Shown here: positions 1 to 6,733 of the stretch, one piece after another
How the letters are laid out: each line of letters opens with the position of its first letter
Numbering within the stretch: the stretch's first letter is position 1
Source of the DNA: Cyanobacteria bacterium OH_PDB_112
GTDB taxonomy: Bacteria > Cyanobacteriota > Vampirovibrionia > Gastranaerophilales > CAJFVJ01
Direction of reading: 5' to 3'
Assembly (NCBI GenBank): GCA_023457295.1
Contig: JAEWLZ010000272.1
Coordinates: 1 to 9,679, forward strand
DNA: 9,679 nucleotides
Notes under the pieces: generated by a model
The model's database searches: none
The model's input: only the letters and a program-made list of their open reading frames with translations
What the model was told of the DNA's origin: nothing
Translations under genes and position numbers: made by a program

Positions 1-103
1 CTGTTTCAATTACAGAGATAATAGCGTTCAAAACTTCACCAGCTTCTTTTTGAGATACTTTTGCTACTTTTGCAACTTCTTGTACTAATTGTTCTTTATT
101 CAT
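1..103 (-). CDS. HU/IHF-family DNA-binding protein, N-terminal fragment (cut by window edge)
   Basis: HU-type proteins are small dimeric nucleoid proteins that bend and compact DNA. The 34 visible residues begin MNKEQLVQEVAKVAKVSQKE and continue with a helix ending NAIISVIET. This matches the first two helices of the HU fold (usual form MNK-x-ELI-x-x-VA-x-x-x-x-lsk-x-x-a-x-x-av-x-x-v). The gene continues past base 1, so roughly two thirds of a normal ~90-residue protein, including the DNA-binding beta arms, is not visible. The start is fixed by a strong AAGGAG at 113-118, nine bases upstream of the ATG. A sigma-70-like promoter lies just upstream, so it appears to be transcribed separately from the WYL genes that precede it on the same strand. 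HU and IHF subunits cannot be separated from this fragment. Confidence 0.88.
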   Translation of the reverse strand, partial: MNKEQLVQEVAKVAKVSQKEAGEVLNAIISVIET

Positions 104-112
104 TGTGAAAAA

Positions 113-118
113 CTCCTT
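113..118 (-). promoter_or_regulatory. Ribosome binding site of the HU-like gene
   Basis: Read on the minus strand this is AAGGAG, nine bases before the ATG at 103-101. It is among the strongest Shine-Dalgarno matches in the window, as expected for an abundant nucleoid protein. Confidence 0.75.
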
Positions 119-138
119 TCTAAAAGTCTACAAAATCT

Positions 139-166
139 ATTATAGACAGAAAGGCTTAATTAGCAA
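139..166 (-). promoter_or_regulatory. Candidate sigma-70-type promoter of the HU-like gene
   Basis: On the minus strand a perfect TATAAT (plus-strand ATTATA, 139-144) follows TTGCTA (161-166, four of six matches to TTGACA) with a 16-bp spacer. Transcription would start near 132, giving a leader of about 30 bases that contains the AAGGAG. A second TATAAT lies upstream at 201-206 but has no convincing -35 element. Confidence 0.55.
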
Positions 167-227
167 GAGTTTTAAGATTTTGAAACATGAAAAAACAACC
201 ATTATAAGTATTTGTTCAGCTTTATAT

Positions 228-251
228 CCTTTAAATACCTGATTTTAAAGG
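228..251. terminator. AT-rich hairpin at the end of the WYL genes, weak terminator candidate
   Basis: CCTTTAAA (228-235) and TTTAAAGG (244-251) form a perfect 8-bp inverted repeat with an 8-base loop. It overlaps the stop codon of the upstream-lying WYL gene (245-247, minus). On the plus strand it is followed by TTTTT, the layout of an intrinsic terminator, but no plus-strand gene ends here. On the minus strand, where a terminator is needed, no T-run follows. The stem is poor in G and C, so this could be chance in AT-rich DNA. Confidence 0.25.
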
Positions 252-1156
252 TTTTTATATCTGGAAACAGTTTTTTTCAACATTGTTACAAATTCTTCGC
301 GAAAAGATTCAGGAGCAATAATTTCACATAAATCTTTATACTTAAAAAGTCTTCTTAAAAGTGTTTTTTTATCTTCACCCTTATTTACCACAATGAGCTT
401 ATCAGTATCAAACTCTATCAGTTTCTCATTTTCACGCAGATTATAAGACTTTACCAAACGTCCTTTTATTTTAAAAGTTACACAAGACGGGAAGAACATA
501 CCCGAAGCTTTCTGAGGCAACTGCTTAATTAGCTTGATTTCCGTCATATTGATTTTTTTGTTTTCATGCTCTTTTAGGCTATAACCTTTAATAAAAACCT
601 CTGACTGCTCGTATTCTATAAAATAAGAATCAAAAATACAGCTTTCATTTTGCAAATTAACTTTTATTTTGAAATTATTTTTCTTAGCCTGCTCTATTTT
701 CTTTATAAAATTCGAAAACTTATGATATTTAAGAAAAATTTTTTCATCATATTTTGTCAGTAAAAATTCTTGTGTTTTTTTTCCGGGCAAAAACCTAAAT
801 AAGTTTATCAAAAAATTTTCGTAGTCTTCTGTTAATTCTTGCTGACCCAAATTTCTTACAAAAAAACCTAAATTCCGCAAAACAGTAAAATATTTTTCAG
901 GCAAATTATCCCCAAAAGGCATCTTTGAAACAAAATACTTATTTCCTTTTTTGCTGATTTCAATTCCCGAAGCTTTTAATGTGTTTATTATTTTAATAAG
1001 AGTATCTTTTGTAAAATCCTGAGCCACAAAAGGATGGGAAGAAAGTTTTTGATTTATTTCATTATGAGAAAGTTTGCCATCCAAAAGCAAAGATAAGACA
1101 TACAAAATCCTGTATCCGCTTGGAACTATATTTATAGTTTCTTGGATATCATTCAT
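245..1156 (-). CDS. WYL-domain transcriptional regulator, second gene of a tandem pair
   Basis: This 303-residue protein has the layout of a WYL-family regulator. Residues about 12-78 look like a winged helix-turn-helix (a GYRILYVLSLLLDG helix, then a second helical unit ending KASGIEISKKGNKYFV). A helical linker follows. A divergent WYL core lies at about 178-213 (FIEYEQSEVFIKGYSLKEHE, then NMTEIKLIKQL). The C-terminal WCX-like extension at about 223-301 has the family's typical ending, KDLCEIIAPESFREEFVTML. The literal W-Y-L tripeptide is not conserved, as is common in the family. WYL domains sense nucleic-acid or nucleotide-like ligands in known members. The ATG lies inside the end of the preceding WYL gene (8-bp overlap), so translation is probably coupled. 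A GGAGG at 1169-1173 lies 12 bases before the ATG. Family assignment is fairly secure; target and ligand are unknown. Confidence 0.75.
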   Translation of the reverse strand: MNDIQETINIVPSGYRILYVLSLLLDGKLSHNEINQKLSSHPFVAQDFTKDTLIKIINTLKASGIEISKKGNKYFVSKMPFGDNLPEKYFTVLRNLGFFVRNLGQQELTEDYENFLINLFRFLPGKKTQEFLLTKYDEKIFLKYHKFSNFIKKIEQAKKNNFKIKVNLQNESCIFDSYFIEYEQSEVFIKGYSLKEHENKKINMTEIKLIKQLPQKASGMFFPSCVTFKIKGRLVKSYNLRENEKLIEFDTDKLIVVNKGEDKKTLLRRLFKYKDLCEIIAPESFREEFVTMLKKTVSRYKNL

Positions 1157-2090
1157 AAATTTTTAAAACCTCCCCTAAAGAAGATATTATTTCTTCTCTT
1201 ATATCAACCGGTTCTAAAAGCATACAATCTTCGCCATAAGTAAGTATTTTTTGAATAAACGAACAACGATTCTTAACCTCTTCTTCTATAAAAATTTCAT
1301 TATTTTCAATTTTTATGATTTTTTGGTATTCATCAGCTGCAAAATTTTTTATATCTTGATTAAAAAGTTTATACAAAGCATTGGGAAATTCATCCTCAAA
1401 TTCACTTGTTTTTTCCAGGCTCACGACATTTATTTTTTTTATTCTATCAACTCTTAAATACTGAAACTCTTTAATTTCCGAATTGTAGCCCCATAAATAA
1501 AGTCGTGAGTTTTCAAGAGAAATTTTTTGAACTTTAAAACCAATCTCTTTTAAGCCGGAATTAGGAGAAAAATATTCCAAAATAATAGATTTTTCTTTCT
1601 CGCAGCAATAATTTAATTTTTTAACAAGTTCAAAATCTAACTTTATAAAATTTGAAATTACTCGTAAAAAATTAAAATCAGAATCTTCTGAACATATTTT
1701 TTTTAAATAAGAAAAAAATTCGCAAACCTGAAGCAGCAAAAGCCAATCCGAACCCTTAACAAGATTTTTCAAAATTGTTTCAAGCATTTTTGAATCTTTT
1801 TCAGAAATTTTTAGTTTATAAGGATGAGAATTAAGAATATAACAAAAATTATTTGAGCGTGAAGGACGGGAAATATCGCACCCTATTTCTCGTAAAGTAT
1901 TAACATACATGCAAACCATATCATCAGAAACTTCTTTTTGAAGATAAAAATCTTTTAAAAAAGCTTCATTTATTTCTTTATAATTACAAGGCTTCTCAAT
2001 AAGCATTAATAATATTTTCAGCATTTTATAACCTGTTTTCACAAGCTTGGATATTTGTTTTTCGTTCTCCTGCTTTAAAATATTATTCAT
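1149..2090 (-). CDS. WYL-domain transcriptional regulator, first gene of a tandem pair
   Basis: This 313-residue protein is built like its downstream neighbour. A helix-turn-helix region lies at about 19-90 (KTGYKMLKILLMLIEKP, then MVCMYVNTLREIGCDI and a wing ending NNFCYIL). A helical linker spans about 95-160. The WYL core at about 165-222 is better preserved than in its partner (SRLYLWGYNSEIKEFQYLRV followed by DRIKKI). The C-terminal part ends ILTYGEDCMLLEPVDIREEI, the usual WCX pattern. Two adjacent, distantly similar WYL genes recall the PafB-PafC pair of Actinobacteria, which act together, so a heterodimer is plausible but unproven. The ATG at 2090 has only a weak GGAAG 15 bases upstream, and no better in-frame start follows before residue 23. 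The gene is very AT-rich, with many AAA and TTT codons. It is divergent from spmA and may be autoregulated through the palindrome at 2142-2169. Confidence 0.8.
   Translation of the reverse strand: MNNILKQENEKQISKLVKTGYKMLKILLMLIEKPCNYKEINEAFLKDFYLQKEVSDDMVCMYVNTLREIGCDISRPSRSNNFCYILNSHPYKLKISEKDSKMLETILKNLVKGSDWLLLLQVCEFFSYLKKICSEDSDFNFLRVISNFIKLDFELVKKLNYCCEKEKSIILEYFSPNSGLKEIGFKVQKISLENSRLYLWGYNSEIKEFQYLRVDRIKKINVVSLEKTSEFEDEFPNALYKLFNQDIKNFAADEYQKIIKIENNEIFIEEEVKNRCSFIQKILTYGEDCMLLEPVDIREEIISSLGEVLKIYE
1169..1173 (-). promoter_or_regulatory. Shine-Dalgarno inside the first WYL gene, serving the second
   Basis: GGAGG on the minus strand lies 12 bases upstream of the ATG at 1156-1154, within the last codons of the preceding WYL gene. 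The spacing is long, but the position supports coupled translation of the overlapping pair. Confidence 0.45.
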
Positions 2091-2119
2091 TTTAATATCT
2101 TTATTCTTCCTGAAGTTTA

Positions 2120-2149
2120 ATTATAGGTTGGTAATCAGACTTGTTACAA
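2120..2149 (-). promoter_or_regulatory. Candidate promoter of the WYL regulator pair
   Basis: On the minus strand TTGTAA (2144-2149, four of six matches to TTGACA) is followed after 18 bp by a perfect TATAAT (2120-2125). Transcription would begin near 2113, giving a leader of about 23 bases containing the weak GGAAG (2106-2110). The -35 hexamer lies within the left half of the palindrome at 2142-2169, so a protein bound there would be expected to block this promoter. Confidence 0.55.
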
Positions 2150-2169
2150 TTTATTTATAAAATGTAACA
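2142..2169. promoter_or_regulatory. 28-bp near-perfect palindrome, candidate operator between the WYL genes and spmA
   Basis: TGTTACA (2142-2148) and TGTAACA (2163-2169) are exact reverse complements, and the intervening bases also pair (TTTAT with ATAAA around a central TT). Twelve of 13 base pairs match; the only mismatch is 2149 against 2162. Half-site centres lie 21 bp apart, about two helical turns, which suits a dimeric DNA-binding protein. It covers the -35 of the WYL promoter and lies upstream of the likely spmA promoter. It lacks the GC stem and T-run of a terminator. Single TGTTACA or TGTAACA copies also occur inside genes (284-290, 2302-2308, 8647-8653), so half-sites alone mean little; the paired arrangement is the evidence. 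Confidence 0.5.
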
Positions 2170-2175
2170 CATCAT

Positions 2176-2206
2176 TTGAAGATTTATGCAGTAAAATAAT
2201 TATATA
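2176..2206 (+). promoter_or_regulatory. Tentative promoter of the spmA-spmB-AsmA run
   Basis: TTGAAG (2176-2181) is followed after 19 bp by TATATA (2201-2206); overlapping AT-rich hexamers allow a 17-18 bp spacing as well. The start of transcription would fall near 2213, a very short distance before the ATG at 2228. The match is weak and the DNA is AT-rich, so the exact position is uncertain. Some promoter must lie in this gap, because the upstream genes are divergent. Confidence 0.3.
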
Positions 2207-2227
2207 GATAATTAACGGAAAACAGTT

Positions 2228-2818
2228 ATGATTAATTATATTTGGGTGTTTTTTATACTTGTATCTTTGATTACTGCGGCCTTTACGGGAAAAATTGATG
2301 CTGTAACAAATTCTATTATGATTTCTGCAAAAGCGGCAGTAAATATAGCTATTTCTTTAATAGGAATTATGTCTTTTTGGCTTGGTATGGTAAAACTTGC
2401 CGAAAAATCAGGTCTTATGAATCTTATAGCTCAAATTATACGTCCGGTTACAGATTTTCTTTTTCCGGAAATCCCTAAAAACAACCCTGCTTTAGGCAAT
2501 ATTGCAACAAGTTTTTCTGCAAATGCTCTTGGAGTAACAAATGCGGCCACGCCTATCGGAATAAAAGCAATGCAAGAAATGCAAGAACTTAATCCCGAAA
2601 AAGAAACAGCCACAAACCCTATGTGTATGTTTTTAGCAATAAACACCGCAGGATTTCAGCTTATTCCAGCTACTGCAATGGCTATTCTCGCCGCAACAGG
2701 ATGCAAAAATCCCGCAATAATAATTCTTCCCACCTTGCTTGCGACATCTATGGCATTAATCGGAGCCATATTTTCTGCCAAAATTTTTGAATATTTTTCC
2801 AAAAGGAGTGTAAAATGA
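2228..2818 (+). CDS. spmA: Spore maturation protein A homologue (nucleoside recognition/Gate-domain membrane protein)
   Basis: A 196-residue polytopic membrane protein of the SpmA family, close to the family's usual size. Hydrophobic segments lie at about 4-20, 37-56, 133-156 and 163-185. The family signature is clear at about 95-150: SANALGVTNAATPIGIKAMQ, then ELNPEKETATNPMCMFLAIN and TAGFQLIPATAMAILAATG. In Bacillus subtilis SpmA acts with SpmB in dehydrating the spore core, but homologues are widespread in bacteria that do not sporulate, where the substrate is unknown. The ATG is preceded by a weak GGAAAA. The last four bases overlap the start of spmB (ATGA), so the two are co-translated partners. 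Divergence from the WYL pair suggests possible control by it. Family assignment is firm; a sporulation role is not implied. Confidence 0.93.
   Translation: MINYIWVFFILVSLITAAFTGKIDAVTNSIMISAKAAVNIAISLIGIMSFWLGMVKLAEKSGLMNLIAQIIRPVTDFLFPEIPKNNPALGNIATSFSANALGVTNAATPIGIKAMQEMQELNPEKETATNPMCMFLAINTAGFQLIPATAMAILAATGCKNPAIIILPTLLATSMALIGAIFSAKIFEYFSKRSVK
2803..2808 (+). promoter_or_regulatory. Ribosome binding site of spmB within the end of spmA
   Basis: AAGGAG lies six bases before the spmB ATG at 2815 and inside the last spmA codons. It fixes the spmB start and the ATGA overlap. Confidence 0.75.
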
Positions 2819-3357
2819 CAGAAGTAAAACACATTCTTGAACTCCTTTCTCTATGGCTTTTGCCTTTAATGCTCAGCACAATAATTATTTTTGCACTGGT
2901 AAAAAAAATTCCCGTATACGAAACATTTATTGACGGAGCAAAAGAAGGCTTTGATGTCGGAATAAAAATAATTCCTTACTTGGTAGCCATAATTGTGGCA
3001 ATAGGAATGTTCAGAGCATCAGGCGCAATTGATATATTAGGAACTCATCTTGCAGGAATCTTAAGCATACTGCATTTTCCTGTGGACACCCTTCCTCTTG
3101 CAATTATAAGACCTCTATCCGGCTCGGGAGCAATAGGTATTTTTTCCGAAATAGCTTCCGCACATGGAGGTAATAATCCTGTAACGCTAACAGCTGCGAT
3201 AATGTTAGGAAGTTCTGAAACAACTTTTTATGTATTGACGGTTTATTTTGGAGCAGTGGGTATAAAAAAATTCCGCCACGCACTTCCTGTCGGCATAATA
3301 GCAGACCTTATAGGACTAAGTACCGCTTTAATAGTATCAAATTTAATTTTCGGGTAA
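2815..3357 (+). CDS. spmB: Spore maturation protein B homologue (nucleoside recognition/Gate-domain membrane protein)
   Basis: A 180-residue membrane protein of the SpmB family, full length. Hydrophobic segments lie at about 10-29, 50-66, 77-87, 139-150 and 158-178. Diagnostic motifs are ETFIDGAKEGFDVGIKIIPY (36-55) followed by LVAIIVAIGMFRASGA, then LPLAIIRPLSGSGAIGIFSE (93-112), and LGSSETTFYVLTVYFGAVGI (131-150) ending KKFRHAL. SpmA and SpmB belong to the same Gate/nucleoside-recognition superfamily and probably form one membrane complex; in several Gram-negative groups they are fused. The substrate is unknown. A strong AAGGAG and the ATGA overlap with spmA give a confident start. The AsmA-like gene begins six bases after the stop, which links this pair to the cell envelope. 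Confidence 0.94.
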   Translation: MTEVKHILELLSLWLLPLMLSTIIIFALVKKIPVYETFIDGAKEGFDVGIKIIPYLVAIIVAIGMFRASGAIDILGTHLAGILSILHFPVDTLPLAIIRPLSGSGAIGIFSEIASAHGGNNPVTLTAAIMLGSSETTFYVLTVYFGAVGIKKFRHALPVGIIADLIGLSTALIVSNLIFG

Positions 3358-3363
3358 AAAATA

Positions 3364-6300
3364 ATGAATAAAAAACTAAAAATAACTCTTGTATCTGTTT
3401 TGGCTGTAATATTTGGAATACTCGCAGCAGCACAAACCATACCTTTTTTTATTAATGGAGAACAATTTAAAAGCACTATATATAAGAACTTTGAAGAATC
3501 TACCAATTTAAATCTTCGAGTCAAAAAAATAAACATTTCAAGCGCGCCTTTTTTAAAAGTAAAAGTCACTCTTGATGAACCTATCATACAGACTAAACAA
3601 GGTGAAACCCTTTTTCATTCACAAAAAGCAGGGGTTTCTGTAAATATTATTCCCTTGCTTGCAAAACAAGTCCAAATAGCCGATATCAATCTGGTTTCTC
3701 CTGATTTTTATGTAGTAAAAGAAAAATCAGGCAAATTTAACTTTGAAAAAATTCCACCCAAACAAAACAAAAAAAGTGATTTTAAAGTAATTACAGACGG
3801 TATGAATATTTTGGTTAAAGATTATCAAATAGAGTTTTTGGATAAAACCACTCCTAAACCTCTTGATACAAAAGCAAAAGGACAAAAAATACAAGTTGCA
3901 GGGCTAAACAGCAAATTCGGAACAAAGGTAACCGCTAACGGGGTTATGGCTATAAATAATGTAAGAAGTCTAAACTACGATATAAAGACCGAAATTGATA
4001 TGCCCGAATTTATGAAATATCAAGAAGAACACCCTCTTACAGGCATGGAAGAATCTACCCCCATAAATCCTATTTATGAAATTTCAAGAAACTGCGCAAG
4101 AGCAAATCTTGTCGCAAACTTGAAAATAAAAACACCTGAAGATATCCACGGGGAAATTTCTTTAGATAAGTTGAGCCTAAAGCTTAACGGAACAAGACTA
4201 CCAGACAGTCGAATACATATTAAAGCTAAAAAAAATAAATTTTTTGCCGATGCAAAAATTTGTATTGCCCCGCAAGAAATTATAAATCTTAACGGCGAAT
4301 TCGGAAAAGATTTCATAGACTGCAAATTAAAAACTTCGCACATGAAGCTTGATAAAGTTCAAATGTTTATTAATGAAGTACTTGCTTCGATGGGGAAAAA
4401 CTCCGACAACCTTAAAAAATTGAAACTTCAGGGAGATTTGTTTGCTGATTTAAAATTAAAAAGTGACCTTAAGACAATTCACTCAAGCGGATTTTTGAAA
4501 ATAAACAACGCAAAAATCAACTATAATGAAGGTATTTTAGTCATAAATTCTTTTAACTCTGATATAAAATTAAACAACAATAATATAAATTTTTTAAATA
4601 CAGGCGGAATAATTGACAACAATAAATTTCAAGTAAAGGGCTCTATTGACAAAAATGCTTATGCAAACGTAAAAATAATTGTTCCTTCTGTAAATATAAA
4701 ATCTCTTACCGAAAATAAAACCGCCAAATCAAAAATGACCAATGTTTCTAAAATTAACGGTAAAATTTCAGCAACAATAAATTTATCAGGCAAGCTCGAA
4801 AAGCTGAATTATCAAGGAAATATACTCCTAAGCCAAATAAATTTAAGCATAAAAAATAATCCTTCAAAAATAACTTTTGCAACAGGAAAGATAATACTTG
4901 ATAAAGATAAAGCCGTATTAAGCGTCCCTCAACTAAATATAAACAAATCAATTTTTGATTTGAACGGTAAAGTACCTCTAAATCAAAAAAAAAATCCGAT
5001 AACTCTTAATGCGAAAGGAAAACTTAAAGCAGCAGACCTTGCAAATATTCTTCATTCAGGTCCAATAGGACATGGCGAAGTTCCGACCATTTGCAATATT
5101 TTAATTGATGAAAATAATTTGATTAAAATAAAAATGCAAATATTGAATGACCCTTATAATAACATTCTTATTCAAGACATAGGTTCAAACAGTCTTTTAA
5201 ACTTGCATTTCAATATTGACGGCAAAACTATAAAATTATCGGATGTAGGACTGTTTAAAACTTCTAAAAAATATCTCTTAACAAATTTTGACCAGAACCT
5301 AAACAATACAACTCAAATAGCAACAGCAACAGGTGCTATAAAAAACACGGGTAAGTATCAAATTTTTGATGATATAAAAATAAAAATATTAAACCCAATA
5401 AAAATATCTTTACCTTTGGGGCAAAATTGTGTTTCCGAAATAACAGGAAAAACAACCATAAACGGAACAGTAAAAAGCCCTGATATAAAAGGTGATTTTA
5501 TTCTTACAAATACAGTTATACCTGATTTAAAAGCTAAAATTTCAAAATCATCGGTAACTTTTAAAAACAAAAAAATCACAGCAAATATACTAAACTTTAA
5601 TTCAGGCAAAACAGGCTTAAACGCTCAAACTATAATAGATATAAAAAATACAGAGCCTATAATAATAGAAACTTTGACAATAAAAGCCGGAACATTTGAT
5701 GGCGATGAAATTTTTTCACTTTTAGGAAAAATGGCGCCTAAAAAACAACAAATAACCGAGTATTCTCTCCATAAAAATAACGCTATTCACTTGAGCCCGA
5801 TAGTTATAAAATCAGGAAATATCACTGCAAAAACTTTTATTTTAAATGATGTTCCCTGTTATGATTTTTCATCAGGACTTACTCTTGACAGATACAATAT
5901 TGTGAGGGCTGAAAATCTTTCAACAGCAATGCTGAAAGGCACAATAAACGGTACTGTGACCTATGATGTGGTTACCTCCGTAACTTCTTTAAATTTAAAA
6001 GCACGCAGCGTAGATATGAGTCTTTTTGGCGAAAAATTTATGGGAATGCCTCCCGGTCAAATATCAGGAGCCGGATCTTCCAATATGAAGCTTTCTTTCC
6101 GAGGTTCAAATCCTGAGCAAATAGTAAAAACCATGAGAGGAGCTTTAAACGTTAAAATTTTGAATGGTGAAATGGGTGATTTAGGACGCATTGACTACTA
6201 TTTAAGAGCTGCAAATATTCTTTCTAATAATATTTTATCTCTCAGCATAAACCGTATACTGAACGGAGTAAGGCTCAAACGCACAGGCGAATTTGAGCAA

Positions 6301-6729
6301 GCATACGGGCATCTTACTTTCCTCCCCGGAGGAGTGGTTAAAATAGATACCTTTAAAACAATGGGACCTCGTTTAAGCCTTGTAATGCAGGGTTATATAA
6401 ACAATATTAATCTTAACGGAAGTATAAATGTTTACGGTAGATTATCAGAAGAAGTTGTGGGAATTTTAGGACCGTTAGGAGATTTTTCTTTAGAAAAAGC
6501 CCTTCAAAGAGTACCCATACTAGATAATTTGGCACGATGTTCAATAGGACTTGTGGAAACAAATGTACCTGATAACATAAGAGCCGAAATTCCTCCTCTG
6601 TCAATTCAGGGCGCATCATCGCAGGAATTTGCCGCAAAAATCAATGGAAACATTACAAAACCGTCATCTGTAAAAACTTTCAGATGGATAAGGAATGCGC
6701 AATCAAATGCAAATGGATGTTCTCCATAA
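3364..6729 (+). CDS. Large AsmA-family protein, envelope lipid-transport-like
   Basis: A 1121-residue protein with one N-terminal membrane anchor (about 5-29, KITLVSVLAVIFGILAAAQT) and a long region predicted to be periplasmic. The first 130 residues match the AsmA N-terminal module (an FKSTIYKNFEESTNLNLRVK unit, then VSVNIIPLLAKQVQIADINL and DFYVVKEKSGKFNFEKIP). The middle consists of repeated short beta-strand units rich in Asn, Lys and Ile, as in the long beta-groove bridges of AsmA, YhdP and TamB. The C-terminal part (about 850-1105) resembles the AsmA-like C-terminal domain, including GALNVKILNGEMGDLGRIDY and GHLTFLPGGVVKIDTFKTMG. In Proteobacteria such proteins help move phospholipids to the outer membrane; here that is inferred. 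The start follows spmB by six bases with no good Shine-Dalgarno, suggesting coupled translation. The gene ends four bases from the convergent kinase gene. Confidence 0.82.
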   Translation: MNKKLKITLVSVLAVIFGILAAAQTIPFFINGEQFKSTIYKNFEESTNLNLRVKKINISSAPFLKVKVTLDEPIIQTKQGETLFHSQKAGVSVNIIPLLAKQVQIADINLVSPDFYVVKEKSGKFNFEKIPPKQNKKSDFKVITDGMNILVKDYQIEFLDKTTPKPLDTKAKGQKIQVAGLNSKFGTKVTANGVMAINNVRSLNYDIKTEIDMPEFMKYQEEHPLTGMEESTPINPIYEISRNCARANLVANLKIKTPEDIHGEISLDKLSLKLNGTRLPDSRIHIKAKKNKFFADAKICIAPQEIINLNGEFGKDFIDCKLKTSHMKLDKVQMFINEVLASMGKNSDNLKKLKLQGDLFADLKLKSDLKTIHSSGFLKINNAKINYNEGILVINSFNSDIKLNNNNINFLNTGGIIDNNKFQVKGSIDKNAYANVKIIVPSVNIKSLTENKTAKSKMTNVSKINGKISATINLSGKLEKLNYQGNILLSQINLSIKNNPSKITFATGKIILDKDKAVLSVPQLNINKSIFDLNGKVPLNQKKNPITLNAKGKLKAADLANILHSGPIGHGEVPTICNILIDENNLIKIKMQILNDPYNNILIQDIGSNSLLNLHFNIDGKTIKLSDVGLFKTSKKYLLTNFDQNLNNTTQIATATGAIKNTGKYQIFDDIKIKILNPIKISLPLGQNCVSEITGKTTINGTVKSPDIKGDFILTNTVIPDLKAKISKSSVTFKNKKITANILNFNSGKTGLNAQTIIDIKNTEPIIIETLTIKAGTFDGDEIFSLLGKMAPKKQQITEYSLHKNNAIHLSPIVIKSGNITAKTFILNDVPCYDFSSGLTLDRYNIVRAENLSTAMLKGTINGTVTYDVVTSVTSLNLKARSVDMSLFGEKFMGMPPGQISGAGSSNMKLSFRGSNPEQIVKTMRGALNVKILNGEMGDLGRIDYYLRAANILSNNILSLSINRILNGVRLKRTGEFEQAYGHLTFLPGGVVKIDTFKTMGPRLSLVMQGYINNINLNGSINVYGRLSEEVVGILGPLGDFSLEKALQRVPILDNLARCSIGLVETNVPDNIRAEIPPLSIQGASSQEFAAKINGNITKPSSVKTFRWIRNAQSNANGCSP

Positions 6730-6733
6730 GTAT

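Noticed and set aside
126..147. GTCTA/TAGAC inverted repeat overlapping the HU-like gene's -10 element
   Set aside because: The arms are only five bases with a 12-base gap. A match of this size is expected by chance in this composition.
2228..3357. spmA and spmB as evidence that the organism forms spores
   Set aside because: SpmA/SpmB homologues are common in bacteria that do not sporulate, and no other sporulation gene is present. The AsmA-like gene points to a diderm envelope.
3243..3587. A 114-residue minus-strand open frame spanning the spmB/AsmA junction
   Set aside because: It overlaps the conserved C-terminus of SpmB and the AsmA N-terminus on the opposite strand and has no family resemblance.
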